NCBI RefSeq assembly: GCF_014656545.1
Contig: NZ_BNDS01000002.1
Location: 70,288-134,287 of the forward strand
Direction of reading: 5' to 3'
Length of the DNA: 64,000 bases
Source: Neobacillus kokaensis
GTDB taxonomy: Bacteria; Bacillota; Bacilli; Bacillales; Cytobacillaceae
This document shows, piece by piece, positions 33,681-43,628 of this stretch (its first letter is position 1; each line of letters opens with the position of its first letter). A model generated the notes under the pieces. It had not been told where the DNA came from. It ran no database searches and worked only from the letters and a program-made list of their open reading frames with translations. The translations under genes were made by a program, and so were the position numbers.

Positions 33681-35516
33681 TTATTTCTTTTGATTGTTAT
33701 CGTCCATTTTTAAGACGGCCATAAACGCTTCTTGCGGTACCTCGACTGAACCTACCTGCTTCATCCGTTTTTTACCTTCTTTTTGTTTTTCAAGAAGCTT
33801 TCGTTTACGGGAAATGTCACCGCCGTAGCATTTCGCCAATACGTTTTTGCGCATGGCTTTAATGGATGAGCGCGCAACGATTTTCGTGCCGATGGCTGCC
33901 TGTACTGGAACCTCGAATTGTTGCCTTGGAATTAACTCTTTAAGCTTTTCAACAATTACTTTTCCACGTTCATAAGCAAAATCCTTATGAACAATAAAGC
34001 TTAAAGCATCTACTTTTTCTGCATTTAACAATATATCCATTTTAACCAGTTTGGATGGCTTATAACCAATCAACTCATAGTCAAATGAAGCGTATCCTCT
34101 AGTATTTGACTTTAATTGGTCAAAGAAATCATAGACAATTTCAGCTAAGGGTATTTCATAAATAATGCTGACTCTATTTTCATCTAGATACTGCATATCC
34201 ACAAAAATACCACGCTTTTGCTGACAGAGCTCCATAATCGCTCCCACGTAATCATTTGGCGACATCATCGTAGCTTTTACATACGGCTCCTCGACGCGGT
34301 CGATTTTTTGCGGATCCGGCATATTCGAAGGATTATCTACTTTTAGTTCAGTACCATCTGTCATGTGTACATGATAGATAACACTCGGTGCGGTGGTAAT
34401 TAAATCAATTTTAAATTCTCGTTCAATCCGCTCTTGAATAATCTCCATATGAAGCAGTCCTAAAAATCCACAGCGAAAACCAAATCCTAATGCTTGAGAT
34501 GTTTCTGGTTCAAATTGAAGAGCAGAGTCGTTTAGCTGAAGCTTCTCTAGTGCTTCACGGAGATCGTTAAATTTGGCAGTATCAATTGGATACAGCCCGC
34601 AATAAACCATTGGGTTTAATTTTCGATAACCTGGAAGCGGCTCAGTGGCACCTTTTTTGGCGTTTGTAATCGTATCCCCAACCCTTGTGTCACCAACATG
34701 TTTAATCGCTGCTGCCAAATAACCAACATCACCGACTGTTAATTCATCACGAGGCACTGCTTTTGGATTATGAACACCAACTTCAGTCACTTCAAATTCT
34801 GCCCCAGTCGCCATCATTTTTATTTTATCGCCGACCTTAACCGTTCCATCGACAACACGAATGTAGACGATTACGCCGCGATAGGCGTCATATAATGAAT
34901 CGAAAATTAACGCTTTAAGTGGTGCATCCGGATCTCCTTCAGGAGCTGGAACGGTATGCACTACCTGCTCGAGGATCTCTTCAATTCCAATACCGGCTTT
35001 AGCGGAAGCTAATACAGCCTCAGAAGCATCTAAACCTATTACATCTTCAATTTCAGCACGAACTCTTTCAGGGTCGGCACTTGGCAAATCGATCTTATTA
35101 ATGACCGGTAAAATTTCCAGATCATTATCAAGCGCCAAATAAACATTGGCGAGCGTTTGAGCTTCGATACCCTGCGCTGCGTCTACGACTAAAATAGCTC
35201 CTTCACAGGCAGCAAGACTGCGGGAAACCTCATACGTAAAATCGACGTGACCTGGTGTATCAATTAAATGAAAAGTATATTCTTCCCCATCCTTAGCTTT
35301 GTAGCTTAACTGGACGGCATTTAACTTAATTGTAATACCGCGTTCTCTTTCCAGATCCATCGAATCTAGCAGCTGCTCTTTCATTTCACGGGAAGTTAAG
35401 GCATTAGTTTTTTCCAAAATTCGATCCGCCAATGTTGATTTTCCATGATCAATATGGGCAATAATCGAGAAATTTCTGATTTTAGATTGTCTTTTAAGTC
35501 TATCTTCTCTGTTCAT
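33681..35516 (-). CDS. lepA: Elongation factor 4 (LepA)
   Basis: This translational GTPase is related to EF-G and aids ribosome assembly or back-translocation. The 611-residue protein has [25 protein letters not shown] and [10 protein letters not shown] in the G domain, and the LepA-specific C-terminal domain ending in basic residues ([20 protein letters not shown]). ATG 35516 ([10 protein letters not shown]) is chosen because AGGAG precedes it; the upstream frame is not family-like. Confidence 0.96.
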   Translation of the reverse strand: MNREDRLKRQSKIRNFSIIAHIDHGKSTLADRILEKTNALTSREMKEQLLDSMDLERERGITIKLNAVQLSYKAKDGEEYTFHLIDTPGHVDFTYEVSRSLAACEGAILVVDAAQGIEAQTLANVYLALDNDLEILPVINKIDLPSADPERVRAEIEDVIGLDASEAVLASAKAGIGIEEILEQVVHTVPAPEGDPDAPLKALIFDSLYDAYRGVIVYIRVVDGTVKVGDKIKMMATGAEFEVTEVGVHNPKAVPRDELTVGDVGYLAAAIKHVGDTRVGDTITNAKKGATEPLPGYRKLNPMVYCGLYPIDTAKFNDLREALEKLQLNDSALQFEPETSQALGFGFRCGFLGLLHMEIIQERIEREFKIDLITTAPSVIYHVHMTDGTELKVDNPSNMPDPQKIDRVEEPYVKATMMSPNDYVGAIMELCQQKRGIFVDMQYLDENRVSIIYEIPLAEIVYDFFDQLKSNTRGYASFDYELIGYKPSKLVKMDILLNAEKVDALSFIVHKDFAYERGKVIVEKLKELIPRQQFEVPVQAAIGTKIVARSSIKAMRKNVLAKCYGGDISRKRKLLEKQKEGKKRMKQVGSVEVPQEAFMAVLKMDDNNQKK

Positions 35517-35601
35517 GTCGTTCACTCCTACTATACACGCCACACGTAAACTATTTTTGATTATATCAGCCAGACTTTCAACATTCAATTAAATTTGAAT
35601 A

Positions 35602-35625
35602 GCGGCACCATTTTTTGGTGCCGCC
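35602..35625 (-). terminator. Strong hairpin between yqxA and lepA
   Basis: GCGGCACCA and TGGTGCCGC form a nine-pair GC-rich stem. On the minus strand only TATTC follows, without a T-run, so it may be a weak terminator or an RNA stability element. Confidence 0.5.
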
Positions 35626-35633
35626 CGAAGGGT

Positions 35634-35960
35634 CTATTCCGTAATTTTACGAATTAGTTTTTCCGAACCATTCGTCAAACCGTCTGACACTTTTTTGCCC
35701 ATAGAAGAAAAAAAATTAAAGGCGTTCATCTCTTCAAGCTTCTTCTTTTTGGATTCGAGGTCATGGCTTGATAGTTCTTTTCCTAAAAAGGTCGCATTGA
35801 AATCTTTATCGTGTTCATTGATGGAAACCGCATTTTGAAAGTTCGGGTCATCGTAACCTTTCATTTTATGAATACCGTTATTTGCAATCTCCATCCCGGT
35901 TAACACAGAGATAAACATTAATGCGGCTACGATAAAACTTTTCAGCATGAACATCTTCAT
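35634..35960 (-). CDS. yqxA: Conserved protein YqxA (DUF3679)
   Basis: This 108-residue protein starts with a signal-like hydrophobic stretch (MLKSFIVAALMFISVLTGMEIANNG) followed by a charged exterior part. It matches YqxA in size, layout and place between spoIIP and lepA. Its function is unknown; the neighbour suggests sporulation expression, but that is inference. Confidence 0.82.
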   Translation of the reverse strand: MKMFMLKSFIVAALMFISVLTGMEIANNGIHKMKGYDDPNFQNAVSINEHDKDFNATFLGKELSSHDLESKKKKLEEMNAFNFFSSMGKKVSDGLTNGSEKLIRKITE

Positions 35961-35977
35961 ATATCTATCCCTTATTT

Positions 35978-37177
35978 CTATTGTTTATTGGTTGACTGCT
36001 CTATATCCTTATTAACTTTTTCTGCCTGCCAGTAGTAATCACTAAAAACTTCTGCAAGAGCATCTGCCGAACGGTTTAACTCTTCGAATGTGTTATCTAC
36101 ACCGCCAAATTCAATTAAAATGGCATTTTCAGATAAGTTTTGGTTATAGATCGCGTTTCCTGTACCTGCTGGCTTTACAAAAATCCCTCGGCTCAATCCC
36201 TTATACTTTTCCTGTAACCGTTTATGAAGCTCCCTGGCGAATTTTTCATTTTTTTCGTAATTAGGGTTTTTTCCACCTATAACAAAGGCCAGCTTTGCGT
36301 AGGATTTATTGTTAATTGTTACTGTTGTTTTCCCTCTGCGCTGCGAGTCACGGTGAATATCAATAAAATACTGTAAGTTTTGATTTGAAGCCATAGCTTC
36401 TTGAACAATAATCCGCGATTCTTGATAGGATTGCGTATATTTCCAGTTCTTCTTATTCAGGTTCCCCTGAACATCAGTTTTATCAACATATGTTCCAATT
36501 CCCCGATCTTCAAGACTGGCTTTTAATGGGTCGCCAATAATATTGGTCACGTTTATTTTCGAATGTTGTGCCAAATCAGGGTTCGTAACACCTTTTAAAT
36601 ATGGTAAATAAGATTCGCGATTATGCGTGAAATAAAGATAAACAACCTTTCGCTTTCCCGTTGTTTGTCCCGGAGCAGTATGAGATTTTCCTTCAGAAGA
36701 TTTTTCTAAATCCTCTAAGTTCTGCAGTGCAGCCTCTTGCTCCGCTTTCATGATCTCGATCGGTGGTGCCGATTCCATTGGCATATTTGTATAATTGGTC
36801 CCTTCACCAGCAACGAGTATTTGTCCGTCAAATTGGAAAAACCCGGGCAATTCACGACCCAGCAGACTGCGCGGGTCATCCAAATTAATATTACTTGCGA
36901 GCTTAAATACTAAATTTGTCAATTTTGGATACTCTGCATCAGGCTTTACTGTTAGGAAATGGTGATTTTCCCAGCCCATTAATTGATATAATAGTTGGCT
37001 ATTTACATTAGTTGCTGCTTGATTTACAGAGGTTGATGTTAGTCTATATTGTGGCTTTAACGAGGTTAATAACCCACTAATAGAGAAAATCAATAGCATA
37101 AATAGAAGTAACAACGCTGCAGATTTTAGTAAGCTTGTCCCTTGAACGATTACAAATGTTCCTGAAGCTCTTTTCAT
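35978..37177 (-). CDS. spoIIP: Stage II sporulation protein P
   Basis: SpoIIP is the N-acetylmuramoyl-L-alanine amidase/endopeptidase of the engulfment DMP complex (with SpoIID and SpoIIM). The 399-residue protein has an N-terminal transmembrane helix (about 20-42) and the catalytic domain with YFTHNRESYLPYL, YFIDIHRDSQRRGKTTV and ILIEFGGVDNTFEELNRSA. I start it at ATG 37177 with AGGTGG before it. It follows gpr as in B. subtilis. Confidence 0.95.
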   Translation of the reverse strand: MKRASGTFVIVQGTSLLKSAALLLLFMLLIFSISGLLTSLKPQYRLTSTSVNQAATNVNSQLLYQLMGWENHHFLTVKPDAEYPKLTNLVFKLASNINLDDPRSLLGRELPGFFQFDGQILVAGEGTNYTNMPMESAPPIEIMKAEQEAALQNLEDLEKSSEGKSHTAPGQTTGKRKVVYLYFTHNRESYLPYLKGVTNPDLAQHSKINVTNIIGDPLKASLEDRGIGTYVDKTDVQGNLNKKNWKYTQSYQESRIIVQEAMASNQNLQYFIDIHRDSQRRGKTTVTINNKSYAKLAFVIGGKNPNYEKNEKFARELHKRLQEKYKGLSRGIFVKPAGTGNAIYNQNLSENAILIEFGGVDNTFEELNRSADALAEVFSDYYWQAEKVNKDIEQSTNKQ

Positions 37178-37279
37178 GGTTCCACCTCGCAAAACAGATT
37201 CTAGTAAATCCTATGACATTACTAGAATTGATAGAACCAGTTTTATTTTTTGTTTTGCGAGGATATTAAACTTTACATC

Positions 37280-38398
37280 TTATCGTGTGTAATAACCGGC
37301 ATTGCCCTGATTTACCGTGCTATGCAGGGAGGCATTTAAGCCATTGGCAAGTAAGTTAGCCATGTCTTCAATAAAAACATCCACTTCCTTTGGCGTAACC
37401 ATCAGATTATGACCAAGCGGTGATAATACTTCATAAATTAGCTTTCTTTTTTCATCCTCTTCTAATGTCCCAATGATTCCAAGGAATGTTTTTCGATGCT
37501 GCTCATCTGGCAAATCTTCATCCGTGAGCTTGCGGCGTTCTCCAAAGCTCATTCCTGCCGGGGCAAGTGCTCTTGATGGACGATCGTTTTCTTTCATTTC
37601 TTTCCCAAAATGCTTAAGAATAAAATCAATCGTATCACTCGTAATCGAAACCGCATCTACGACCGTTGGTACACCGATGGCAATAACAGGCACCCCCAGC
37701 GTGTCTTTACTAAGTTCCTTACGCTTATTTCCTACTCCCGAACCCGGATGAATCCCCGTATCAGAAATTTGGATAGTGGAATTTACCCGTTCAATCGACC
37801 TTGACGCCAAAGCATCGATGGCAATCACAAAATCAGGCTTCGTTTTTTCTACCACCCCAAAAATAATATCGCTTGTTTCGATCCCCGTAAGCCCCATTAC
37901 TCCCGGAGATAATGCACTAACGGGACGGTAACCCTCTTCAACATTTTCCGGCTGAAGCTGAAATAAATGGCGGGTAACAAGCAAATTTTCACAAACCATT
38001 GGTCCAAGAGCATCTGGAGTTACATTCCAGTTGCCAAGTCCGACCACCAGGCAGGAGTCAGTTTTCTTAATCCCAATACTCTCTAAGAAATGAGCAAATT
38101 CCCGGGCAAAAACTTCACCTGTCTTTTGCTGCACATCTGTATTTTGTTCCCGAATCCCTTGCACTTCGAGCGTAAGATACCTTCCCGCTTTTTTCCCCAG
38201 TGCTTCCTCACCCTGTTTCGTTACCTCCACTAAAGAAATTTTTATATTGTCCACATCTTTTTCTTTAATAATGACACCTTCAATATGAGAGAGGTTTTCC
38301 TCTTGGTCGACAGAATTTTGGGCAATCACCATTTCCCTTGCTTCAATCGCCAAATCTGTCCTTACCGAATATTTACTTAAGTCAATTGACTCTTTCAT
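37280..38398 (-). CDS. gpr: Germination protease GPR
   Basis: GPR degrades small acid-soluble spore proteins during germination. The 372-residue zymogen carries the propeptide [15 protein letters not shown], whose Asp15-Leu16 bond aligns with the known autocleavage site of the B. megaterium enzyme. The atypical aspartic-protease core includes [16 protein letters not shown] and [12 protein letters not shown]. It is divergent from rpsT, a conserved arrangement. Confidence 0.96.
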   Translation of the reverse strand: MKESIDLSKYSVRTDLAIEAREMVIAQNSVDQEENLSHIEGVIIKEKDVDNIKISLVEVTKQGEEALGKKAGRYLTLEVQGIREQNTDVQQKTGEVFAREFAHFLESIGIKKTDSCLVVGLGNWNVTPDALGPMVCENLLVTRHLFQLQPENVEEGYRPVSALSPGVMGLTGIETSDIIFGVVEKTKPDFVIAIDALASRSIERVNSTIQISDTGIHPGSGVGNKRKELSKDTLGVPVIAIGVPTVVDAVSITSDTIDFILKHFGKEMKENDRPSRALAPAGMSFGERRKLTDEDLPDEQHRKTFLGIIGTLEEDEKRKLIYEVLSPLGHNLMVTPKEVDVFIEDMANLLANGLNASLHSTVNQGNAGYYTR

Positions 38399-38495
38399 TC
38401 ACGAATCACTCCCATTAGTTAGAAACTATTTCCTATTTTTCCCCTGTTTTAATAAAAACATGCAAGTTTATCTTGGAAAGCCGATGAATTCTGTA

Positions 38496-38524
38496 TTGCA
38501 ATATGGGTTCCCGTTTGATAAAAT
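38496..38524 (+). promoter_or_regulatory. Sigma-A promoter of rpsT
   Basis: TTGCAA (38496-38501), a 17-base spacer and TAAAAT (38519-38524) lie about 75 bases before the rpsT start. Confidence 0.75.
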
Positions 38525-38601
38525 ATCTCTTGTTGCCAATAAGTTTATGAATGTTTAAGTCGAGTTCATATAGTCTCGATTCTTTACAGGAGGTGAATGT
38601 A

Positions 38602-38862
38602 ATGCCTAATATTAAATCTGCTATTAAGCGTGTAAAAACTAGCGAAGCTCGTAATGCTCAAAATACAATGGCGAAATCTGCAATGCGTACTGCTGTTAAA
38701 AAAGTAGAAGCTGCAGTTACTGTAAACGATGCTGCTGTTGCGAAAGAAGCACTTGTTGCTGCTGCAAGCAAATTAGACAAGGCTGCTGCTAAAGGTTTAA
38801 TCCACAAAAACGCTGCTGCTCGTAAGAAAGCTCGTCTAATGAAAAAAATTAATGCTATGTAA
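38602..38862 (+). CDS. rpsT: 30S ribosomal protein S20
   Basis: The 86-residue protein begins [20 protein letters not shown] and ends in [15 protein letters not shown], a standard S20. ATG 38602 has AGGAGGTGA upstream. Codon use is strongly biased (GCT, AAA, GTT), as expected of a highly expressed gene. A terminator follows at once. Confidence 0.97.
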   Translation: MPNIKSAIKRVKTSEARNAQNTMAKSAMRTAVKKVEAAVTVNDAAVAKEALVAAASKLDKAAAKGLIHKNAAARKKARLMKKINAM

Positions 38863-38867
38863 TAATA

Positions 38868-38901
38868 AAAAAACGATTCCTTTATAAGGAATCGTTTTTT
38901 T
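38868..38901 (+). terminator. Terminator of rpsT
   Basis: AAACGATTCCTT and AAGGAATCGTTT form a long perfect stem with a T7 run just after the stop codon. Confidence 0.92.
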
Positions 38902-38908
38902 ATTTTTT

Positions 38909-39138
38909 GGCTGTGTTAAACTTGGCTGTTGATTTCCACTACAGGCGCATCACTTTCCGCTGGCGTACCAGCGACCCTCCCCGGCGCTTAGGCGCCTGTG
39001 GGGTCTCCCCTGCCCGTACTCCAGCAGGACCGAACCGCCCACGCACGAAGGAAATGCGCCAGCATTTTCGAGGAGTCTGCGCCCCTTCCACTCCAATTTA
39101 ACCGAGTTAAAAAATCAACAATGACCTTTAACACAGCC
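38909..39138. repeat. GC-rich palindromic repeat, long diverged copy
   Basis: Outer inverted ends GGCTGTGTTAAA (38909-38920) and TTTAACACAGCC (39127-39138) enclose a copy of the element seen at 45353-45488: CTGTTGATTTCC at the start, CGGCGCTTAGGCGCC and GGGGTCTCCCCTGCCC in the middle, CCACTCCAATT and ATCAACA at the end. About 40 extra bases interrupt the second half. The GC content is far above the surroundings. The right end overlaps the holA stop codon. Confidence 0.8.
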
Positions 39139-40154
39139 TATTTTTTTAAGCGGAACAGCAGCATTTCAATTAACAGAGATTTATTCATGCCGCCCGTTTT
39201 CATCTGATAATCAGCATTTGCGAGAAGACCGATTAAATGTACTAATTCCTCATCAGTAAATCCAGAAGCTTGTCCAAGCGCCAGTTTTACCCGAAATGGA
39301 TGGGTTTTAAGAAAACCAGCAATTTGCTGCTGCCCATATCCTCTGCGAGCCAATTCCTTAACTTGATAAATTAAACGAAATTGTCCTGCTAAAAGTGCAA
39401 GAATTTTAATTGGTTCTTCATTTTGCTTTAATAAATCGTAATAAATCCTTAATGCTTCATCAAGTCTACGCTGAACTACCTTTTCAATAAGCGTAAAAAT
39501 ATTCTGCTCTAGCGATTTAGCCACTAATTTTTCCACGAGTGAACGGTTTATTCTTTTTTCCTCTGCTGCATATAAGGAGATCTTTTCCAATTCACTTGTT
39601 ATCATAAACATATTCGTTCCTACAAGAGTTAACAAACGTTCCACGGCATCATCATCAATCTCGAACCCTTTGGTCTTTACTTGGTTTTTAATCCAAGTTT
39701 TTAGTTCATGTTCATTTAATTTCTTGGCTTCGACAACTTCTGCTTTTCGCTTCAGCTCTTTTGTAATTTTTTTACGTTCATCTAATTTTTCATATGAGGC
39801 CGAGATCACCATTACCGTATATGGTGCTGGCTCCTGTAAGTAGGCTTCAAACTGCGAAAGATTATGATTAACTTTATCTTTTGATTTTTCGGCTGTTAAG
39901 AATGCCGGATTATGTAGGAAAATTACTTTTCTTTCTCCGAAAAAAGGAAAGGTTTCTGCATCTTCTACAGCAGCTTCAATTGGTGTTTCTTCCAGGTCGT
40001 AGACCGCAAAATTAAAATCCTTTTCCTCTTCCGTTAAAATCTGATTTAAAATCAGGTTTTTCGTTTCATTGATTAAGAAGGCTTCCGTTCCATATAATAA
40101 ATAGACAGGAGCTATAGTATTTTGTTTTATTTTCCGCCAAGCTTCTATTACCAT
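39138..40154 (-). CDS. holA: DNA polymerase III delta subunit
   Basis: The clamp-loader delta subunit opens the beta sliding clamp. The 338-residue protein begins MVIEAWRKIKQNTIAPVYLLYGTE and has FPFFGERKVIFLHNPAFL and a C-terminal helical collar. It fits YqeN/HolA in size and in position after comEC. Its stop codon lies in the end of the GC-rich repeat. Confidence 0.93.
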   Translation of the reverse strand: MVIEAWRKIKQNTIAPVYLLYGTEAFLINETKNLILNQILTEEEKDFNFAVYDLEETPIEAAVEDAETFPFFGERKVIFLHNPAFLTAEKSKDKVNHNLSQFEAYLQEPAPYTVMVISASYEKLDERKKITKELKRKAEVVEAKKLNEHELKTWIKNQVKTKGFEIDDDAVERLLTLVGTNMFMITSELEKISLYAAEEKRINRSLVEKLVAKSLEQNIFTLIEKVVQRRLDEALRIYYDLLKQNEEPIKILALLAGQFRLIYQVKELARRGYGQQQIAGFLKTHPFRVKLALGQASGFTDEELVHLIGLLANADYQMKTGGMNKSLLIEMLLFRLKK

Positions 40155-40496
40155 TATCCAGCGCTCCCCTTCACTTCACTCTATACTATCGTAATGAAGC
40201 ACGGACAATTTGACAAGTCATATAAATGAGAAAATGTCACATCAAAGATCACATTTAAAAGGGAATTGACATCTTCTCTTGAGGTGCCAATTCCCGATCT
40301 ATAATGAACGCCTGGGGTAGCAGCCCTAGGTACTGCCATTGTCAGGCGGAAGTTAAAACTAAGTAATCTTATTGTAGCCGGATCAGTGTCAAGCTATTAT
40401 GACAACTCTTGTCAGTATAGGAAAATGGGTTAAAGGCAGGCTGGATTTTTTAAACTAAATCGCTTATACTATAATGTGAAATAGGAGGGGTAGACT
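40155..40496. other. Structured spacer between holA and yqzM
   Basis: No frame is supported. The gap holds three inverted repeats. GGGAATTG/CAATTCCC (40261-40268 with 40288-40295) is followed on the minus strand by TTTTAAAT. CGCCTG/CAGGCG (40309-40314 with 40343-40348) encloses an inner stem around CCTAGG. TGACAACTCTTGTCA is at 40400-40414. A weak plus-strand promoter (TTGTAG, 17 bases, TATTAT at 40395-40400) could serve yqzM. Confidence 0.55.
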
Positions 40497-40631
40497 GTGA
40501 ACGAATTTGAAAAGAATCCGCAAAGTACACGTAATGATGCTATTGATTCTGGGGTTGGATTTGGCGTATCTTTTGGTTTTTTTGCCACCATGTTTATTAT
40601 TGCAACAGTCATTAAGCTAATCGGTTCTTAA
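40497..40631 (+). CDS. yqzM: Small membrane protein YqzM
   Basis: The frame encodes 44 residues, MNEFEKNPQSTRNDAIDSGV then a single hydrophobic helix (FGVSFGFFATMFIIATVIKLIG). This matches the YqzM family found next to comEC in Bacillus; its role is unknown. The start is GTG at 40497 preceded by AGGAGGGG. A terminator follows. Confidence 0.88.
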   Translation: MNEFEKNPQSTRNDAIDSGVGFGVSFGFFATMFIIATVIKLIGS

Positions 40632-40652
40632 TGATTGGCTACATAGTGTTAC

Positions 40653-40682
40653 AAAAGAGACTGTTACTTGGTCTCTTTTTTC
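40653..40682 (+). terminator. Terminator after yqzM
   Basis: AAAAGAGAC and GTCTCTTTT pair across a ten-base loop and end in a T-run shortly after the yqzM stop. It may also serve the convergent comEC transcript. Confidence 0.75.
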
Positions 40683-40693
40683 TTTGTTTTATA

Positions 40694-43018
40694 CTATGGT
40701 AAATAGGTTGAAAAGGTTCCTGTGCCACGAAAAAAACGATAGGTAATAGCTCCATTTGCATCTGTTCTTAAGATTTTTGTATGCCGTTGTTCTAACCGCT
40801 CCAGCACTTCCTTATGCGGGTGGCCAAAACGATTATTTTCCCCTGCCGAGATTAACGCAATTTTTGGCTTGATTTGCATAATAAAGCCTTCAGCACTGGA
40901 TGTTTTACTGCCATGATGCCCTGCTTTCAAGACGTCCACAGTTAAATTAGGATAGGTTTTTATGATGTTTTCTTCACCTTTTTGATCCAGATCTCCACCA
41001 AAAAACCAGCTCAGTCCACCGATATCGGCAAAAATTGTTAATGATCCCCTATTCCGCTCACCAGAAAAATGTTTTTCAGGTCCTAGAATGTAAAATTCAC
41101 TTTCCCCTGAGCTCCATTTATCTCCCGCAGATACCCTTATAACGGAAATTCTCTTCCTTTTAGATGCCCGCAGGATCTCCTGCTCTGTTTCCGAAGAATC
41201 TACAACTGATGGAAGTAAAATTTCCTTTACACGTATTTCATTAATGACCGATAGTGCCCCTCCAATATGATCCATATCGCCATGAGTCAAAATTAATTTA
41301 TCAATTTTCGTAATACCTTTTCCTTTTAAGTAGGGCACAACAACGTCGTTTCCCACCTCATATGGTTTAGCCCTCTTCCGCCAAGCTTCCTCCTGAAATA
41401 CGATACTTCCTCCAGTATCAATAAGATAGTTGCCCCGGCTAAACGGGAGGTGAATGAAAATACTGTCTCCCTGCCCAACATCAAGCATTGTTACTTCACC
41501 GTAAGGACTTAAGTTATTCCAGACAGGCTGAAAGGCAAACAAGATAATTATTGCCATAACGATGTGCTTCTTCTTTTTCGAATTTTTAATTTCCCAAAGA
41601 TAAAAAATACTGATGATTAACCCAATATAAATCATTAACTGCATTACATTCGGCTTCCCCGGAATGAATGAGAAAAAAGAAAAATCTGCAAGGAATGCAA
41701 TTACATTGTTCGATAGGCTGATCGTTTTTAAAAAAAATTGAAGTATGAAAATCGGTGTTGTTCCCAAAAAGATTTGGATCATAAACAATAAATAAAGGCC
41801 CGGAAGATAGATAAATGAAAATAGCGGTATATATAACATGTTGGCAAGTATCCCGATGAGTGATAATTCAAAGTAATGGAACAGTAAACATGGCAGTGCT
41901 GCTAATTGTGCCGTAACAGATGTAACCAACATTTTCATTCCATATCTTTGGTATCGTGGGAGGATATGCACTGCAGTTAGGATGATGGCAGCACTTACTG
42001 TAAAAGAAAGCTGGAAACCTACGTCAAATATCACCATTGGACTAACAAACAAATACAGCAGAAACGCCAAACTAATCGCATCGATCGGCATTAGCTTTAA
42101 GTATGCTTTCCATTTTATCATCAGCAGCACTAGAAAAATCATTATGGCAGCTCTAATGACCGATGGAGACGCCCCGGTTAGAATTACATAGAAAGGTAAT
42201 AACAAAAGCAGAAAATTCGTCATAAACTCTCTAGTCATTCCACAACGAATACCAAGATAAAAAAACATTCCAACAAGTAATGAAACATGTAAACCTGAAA
42301 TAGCGAGCAAATGGACTATACCTGTCCTTTGGTAATCAGCAAGTAAATTAGGATCAAGCATGCTTCTGTCACCAAAGATTACGGCCGCTGAAAGTGAAGC
42401 AATTTCTACTGGAAAATGATTTTCTAAATAGCGGATGCCGGAAAACCGAAGCTGTTTCAATTTCAGTAATAAAGAAGATTTCATCGGAGTACAACCTTGA
42501 AGCGGATTCCCTTGAATTTCAACAATCCAAAATATTTTTCTCGTCGCTAAATATTCCCGGTAATCAAAACCATTTGGATTTTTAGCAAGCTTTGGTTCCG
42601 ACATGGTACCTGACACCAAGCATACAAGTTGAAAGAAATTCTGCTGTTTCAAATTTTCCTTTTCAAGTTCCGATTTTATTTGGTAACGGATTAATAGCTT
42701 TTCATTATAGGTAGTTTCAAGTGCTTCAATTTGGAAAAGGTCGCCATCGATTTTTGGAAGCTGGGTATATTCGAGGGTAAATGTGGGTGTTGATGGTAGC
42801 AAGGTGGTTTTATTCTGTAACACAGCCATATATCCAAGTACCAAATAAATCATTGAGATAAAAATGGAAATTACAATTTGAATTTTTGTAAAGCGTTTGT
42901 ATTTATACAGTACGTAATAATAAAGTATCGACAATAGCAGGAAAGGGATAAACTTAAGGAGCGCTGCTAACACCCCTAATAGGGCTGCGAGCGCAAAATA
43001 AAGATATTTTCCGTTCAT
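40694..43018 (-). CDS. comEC: DNA uptake channel ComEC
   Basis: ComEC forms the membrane channel for transforming single-stranded DNA. The protein has N-terminal helices and a DUF4131/OB region (about 40-180), the Competence domain with many helices (VYFG-type VIFGDRSMLD, then HLLAISGLHVSLLVG near 240) and a C-terminal metallo-beta-lactamase domain (MLDVGQGDSIFI, LTHGDMDHIGG, KAGHHGSKTSS) with intact metal ligands. I start it at ATG 43018 (774 residues) with GGAGAAAAGAG upstream. It is the last gene of the comE operon. Confidence 0.93.
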   Translation of the reverse strand: MNGKYLYFALAALLGVLAALLKFIPFLLLSILYYYVLYKYKRFTKIQIVISIFISMIYLVLGYMAVLQNKTTLLPSTPTFTLEYTQLPKIDGDLFQIEALETTYNEKLLIRYQIKSELEKENLKQQNFFQLVCLVSGTMSEPKLAKNPNGFDYREYLATRKIFWIVEIQGNPLQGCTPMKSSLLLKLKQLRFSGIRYLENHFPVEIASLSAAVIFGDRSMLDPNLLADYQRTGIVHLLAISGLHVSLLVGMFFYLGIRCGMTREFMTNFLLLLLPFYVILTGASPSVIRAAIMIFLVLLMIKWKAYLKLMPIDAISLAFLLYLFVSPMVIFDVGFQLSFTVSAAIILTAVHILPRYQRYGMKMLVTSVTAQLAALPCLLFHYFELSLIGILANMLYIPLFSFIYLPGLYLLFMIQIFLGTTPIFILQFFLKTISLSNNVIAFLADFSFFSFIPGKPNVMQLMIYIGLIISIFYLWEIKNSKKKKHIVMAIIILFAFQPVWNNLSPYGEVTMLDVGQGDSIFIHLPFSRGNYLIDTGGSIVFQEEAWRKRAKPYEVGNDVVVPYLKGKGITKIDKLILTHGDMDHIGGALSVINEIRVKEILLPSVVDSSETEQEILRASKRKRISVIRVSAGDKWSSGESEFYILGPEKHFSGERNRGSLTIFADIGGLSWFFGGDLDQKGEENIIKTYPNLTVDVLKAGHHGSKTSSAEGFIMQIKPKIALISAGENNRFGHPHKEVLERLEQRHTKILRTDANGAITYRFFRGTGTFSTYLP

Positions 43019-43094
43019 GTTCTCTTTTCTCCAGTGTTTTTGGTTATAAATCAAAAAGGGGAAGCGATGGTGCTGCCCCGGCTTTATAAAAAAT

Positions 43095-43556
43095 TTATTG
43101 ATTTATCTTTCGAAAATCAATGACCTGCTCAGTGAGTTCAACCTTCTCAACTTTAACATCTGCCTGTTCAAACAGTTCGATTGCATGGGGGTGATTTTTA
43201 TAATCCTCAGCATAATAAACTGTTTTAATACCGGCCTGAATTAGCGCCTTACAGCATTGCAGACATGGAAAATGAGTGACATAAATTTCAGCATTTTCGG
43301 TAGGTACACCAAATTTGGCGCACTGCAATAACGCATTCATTTCAGCATGTATTGTCCTTACACAATGATTATCAATCACATAACAGCCTTTATCGATACA
43401 ATGATCCCCGCCTGCAATTGAACCATTGTAGCCTCCGGCAATTATACGTTTATCTCTAACAACTGTCGCCCCAACCGTCAGCCGGGTACATGTACTCCTT
43501 AGTGCAAGCAAATGGCTTTGAGCCATAAAATATTGATCCCAGGATATACGATTCAT
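43095..43556 (-). CDS. comEB: dCMP deaminase-family protein ComEB
   Basis: This 153-residue zinc deaminase has HAEMNALLQC near residue 70 and PCLQCCKALI near 97, the standard Zn-binding set. It should deaminate dCMP to dUMP; in B. subtilis ComEB also helps polar localisation of competence proteins. It is shorter at the C-terminus than the 189-residue B. subtilis protein. It lies between comEA and comEC. Confidence 0.92.
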   Translation of the reverse strand: MNRISWDQYFMAQSHLLALRSTCTRLTVGATVVRDKRIIAGGYNGSIAGGDHCIDKGCYVIDNHCVRTIHAEMNALLQCAKFGVPTENAEIYVTHFPCLQCCKALIQAGIKTVYYAEDYKNHPHAIELFEQADVKVEKVELTEQVIDFRKINQ

Positions 43557-43628
43557 GATTTTCCCACTCTCATAAGTATTTTCATTTCTAGTTTAATGTC
43601 CTTTGTCCTAAATGGTCAATGGAAACAA

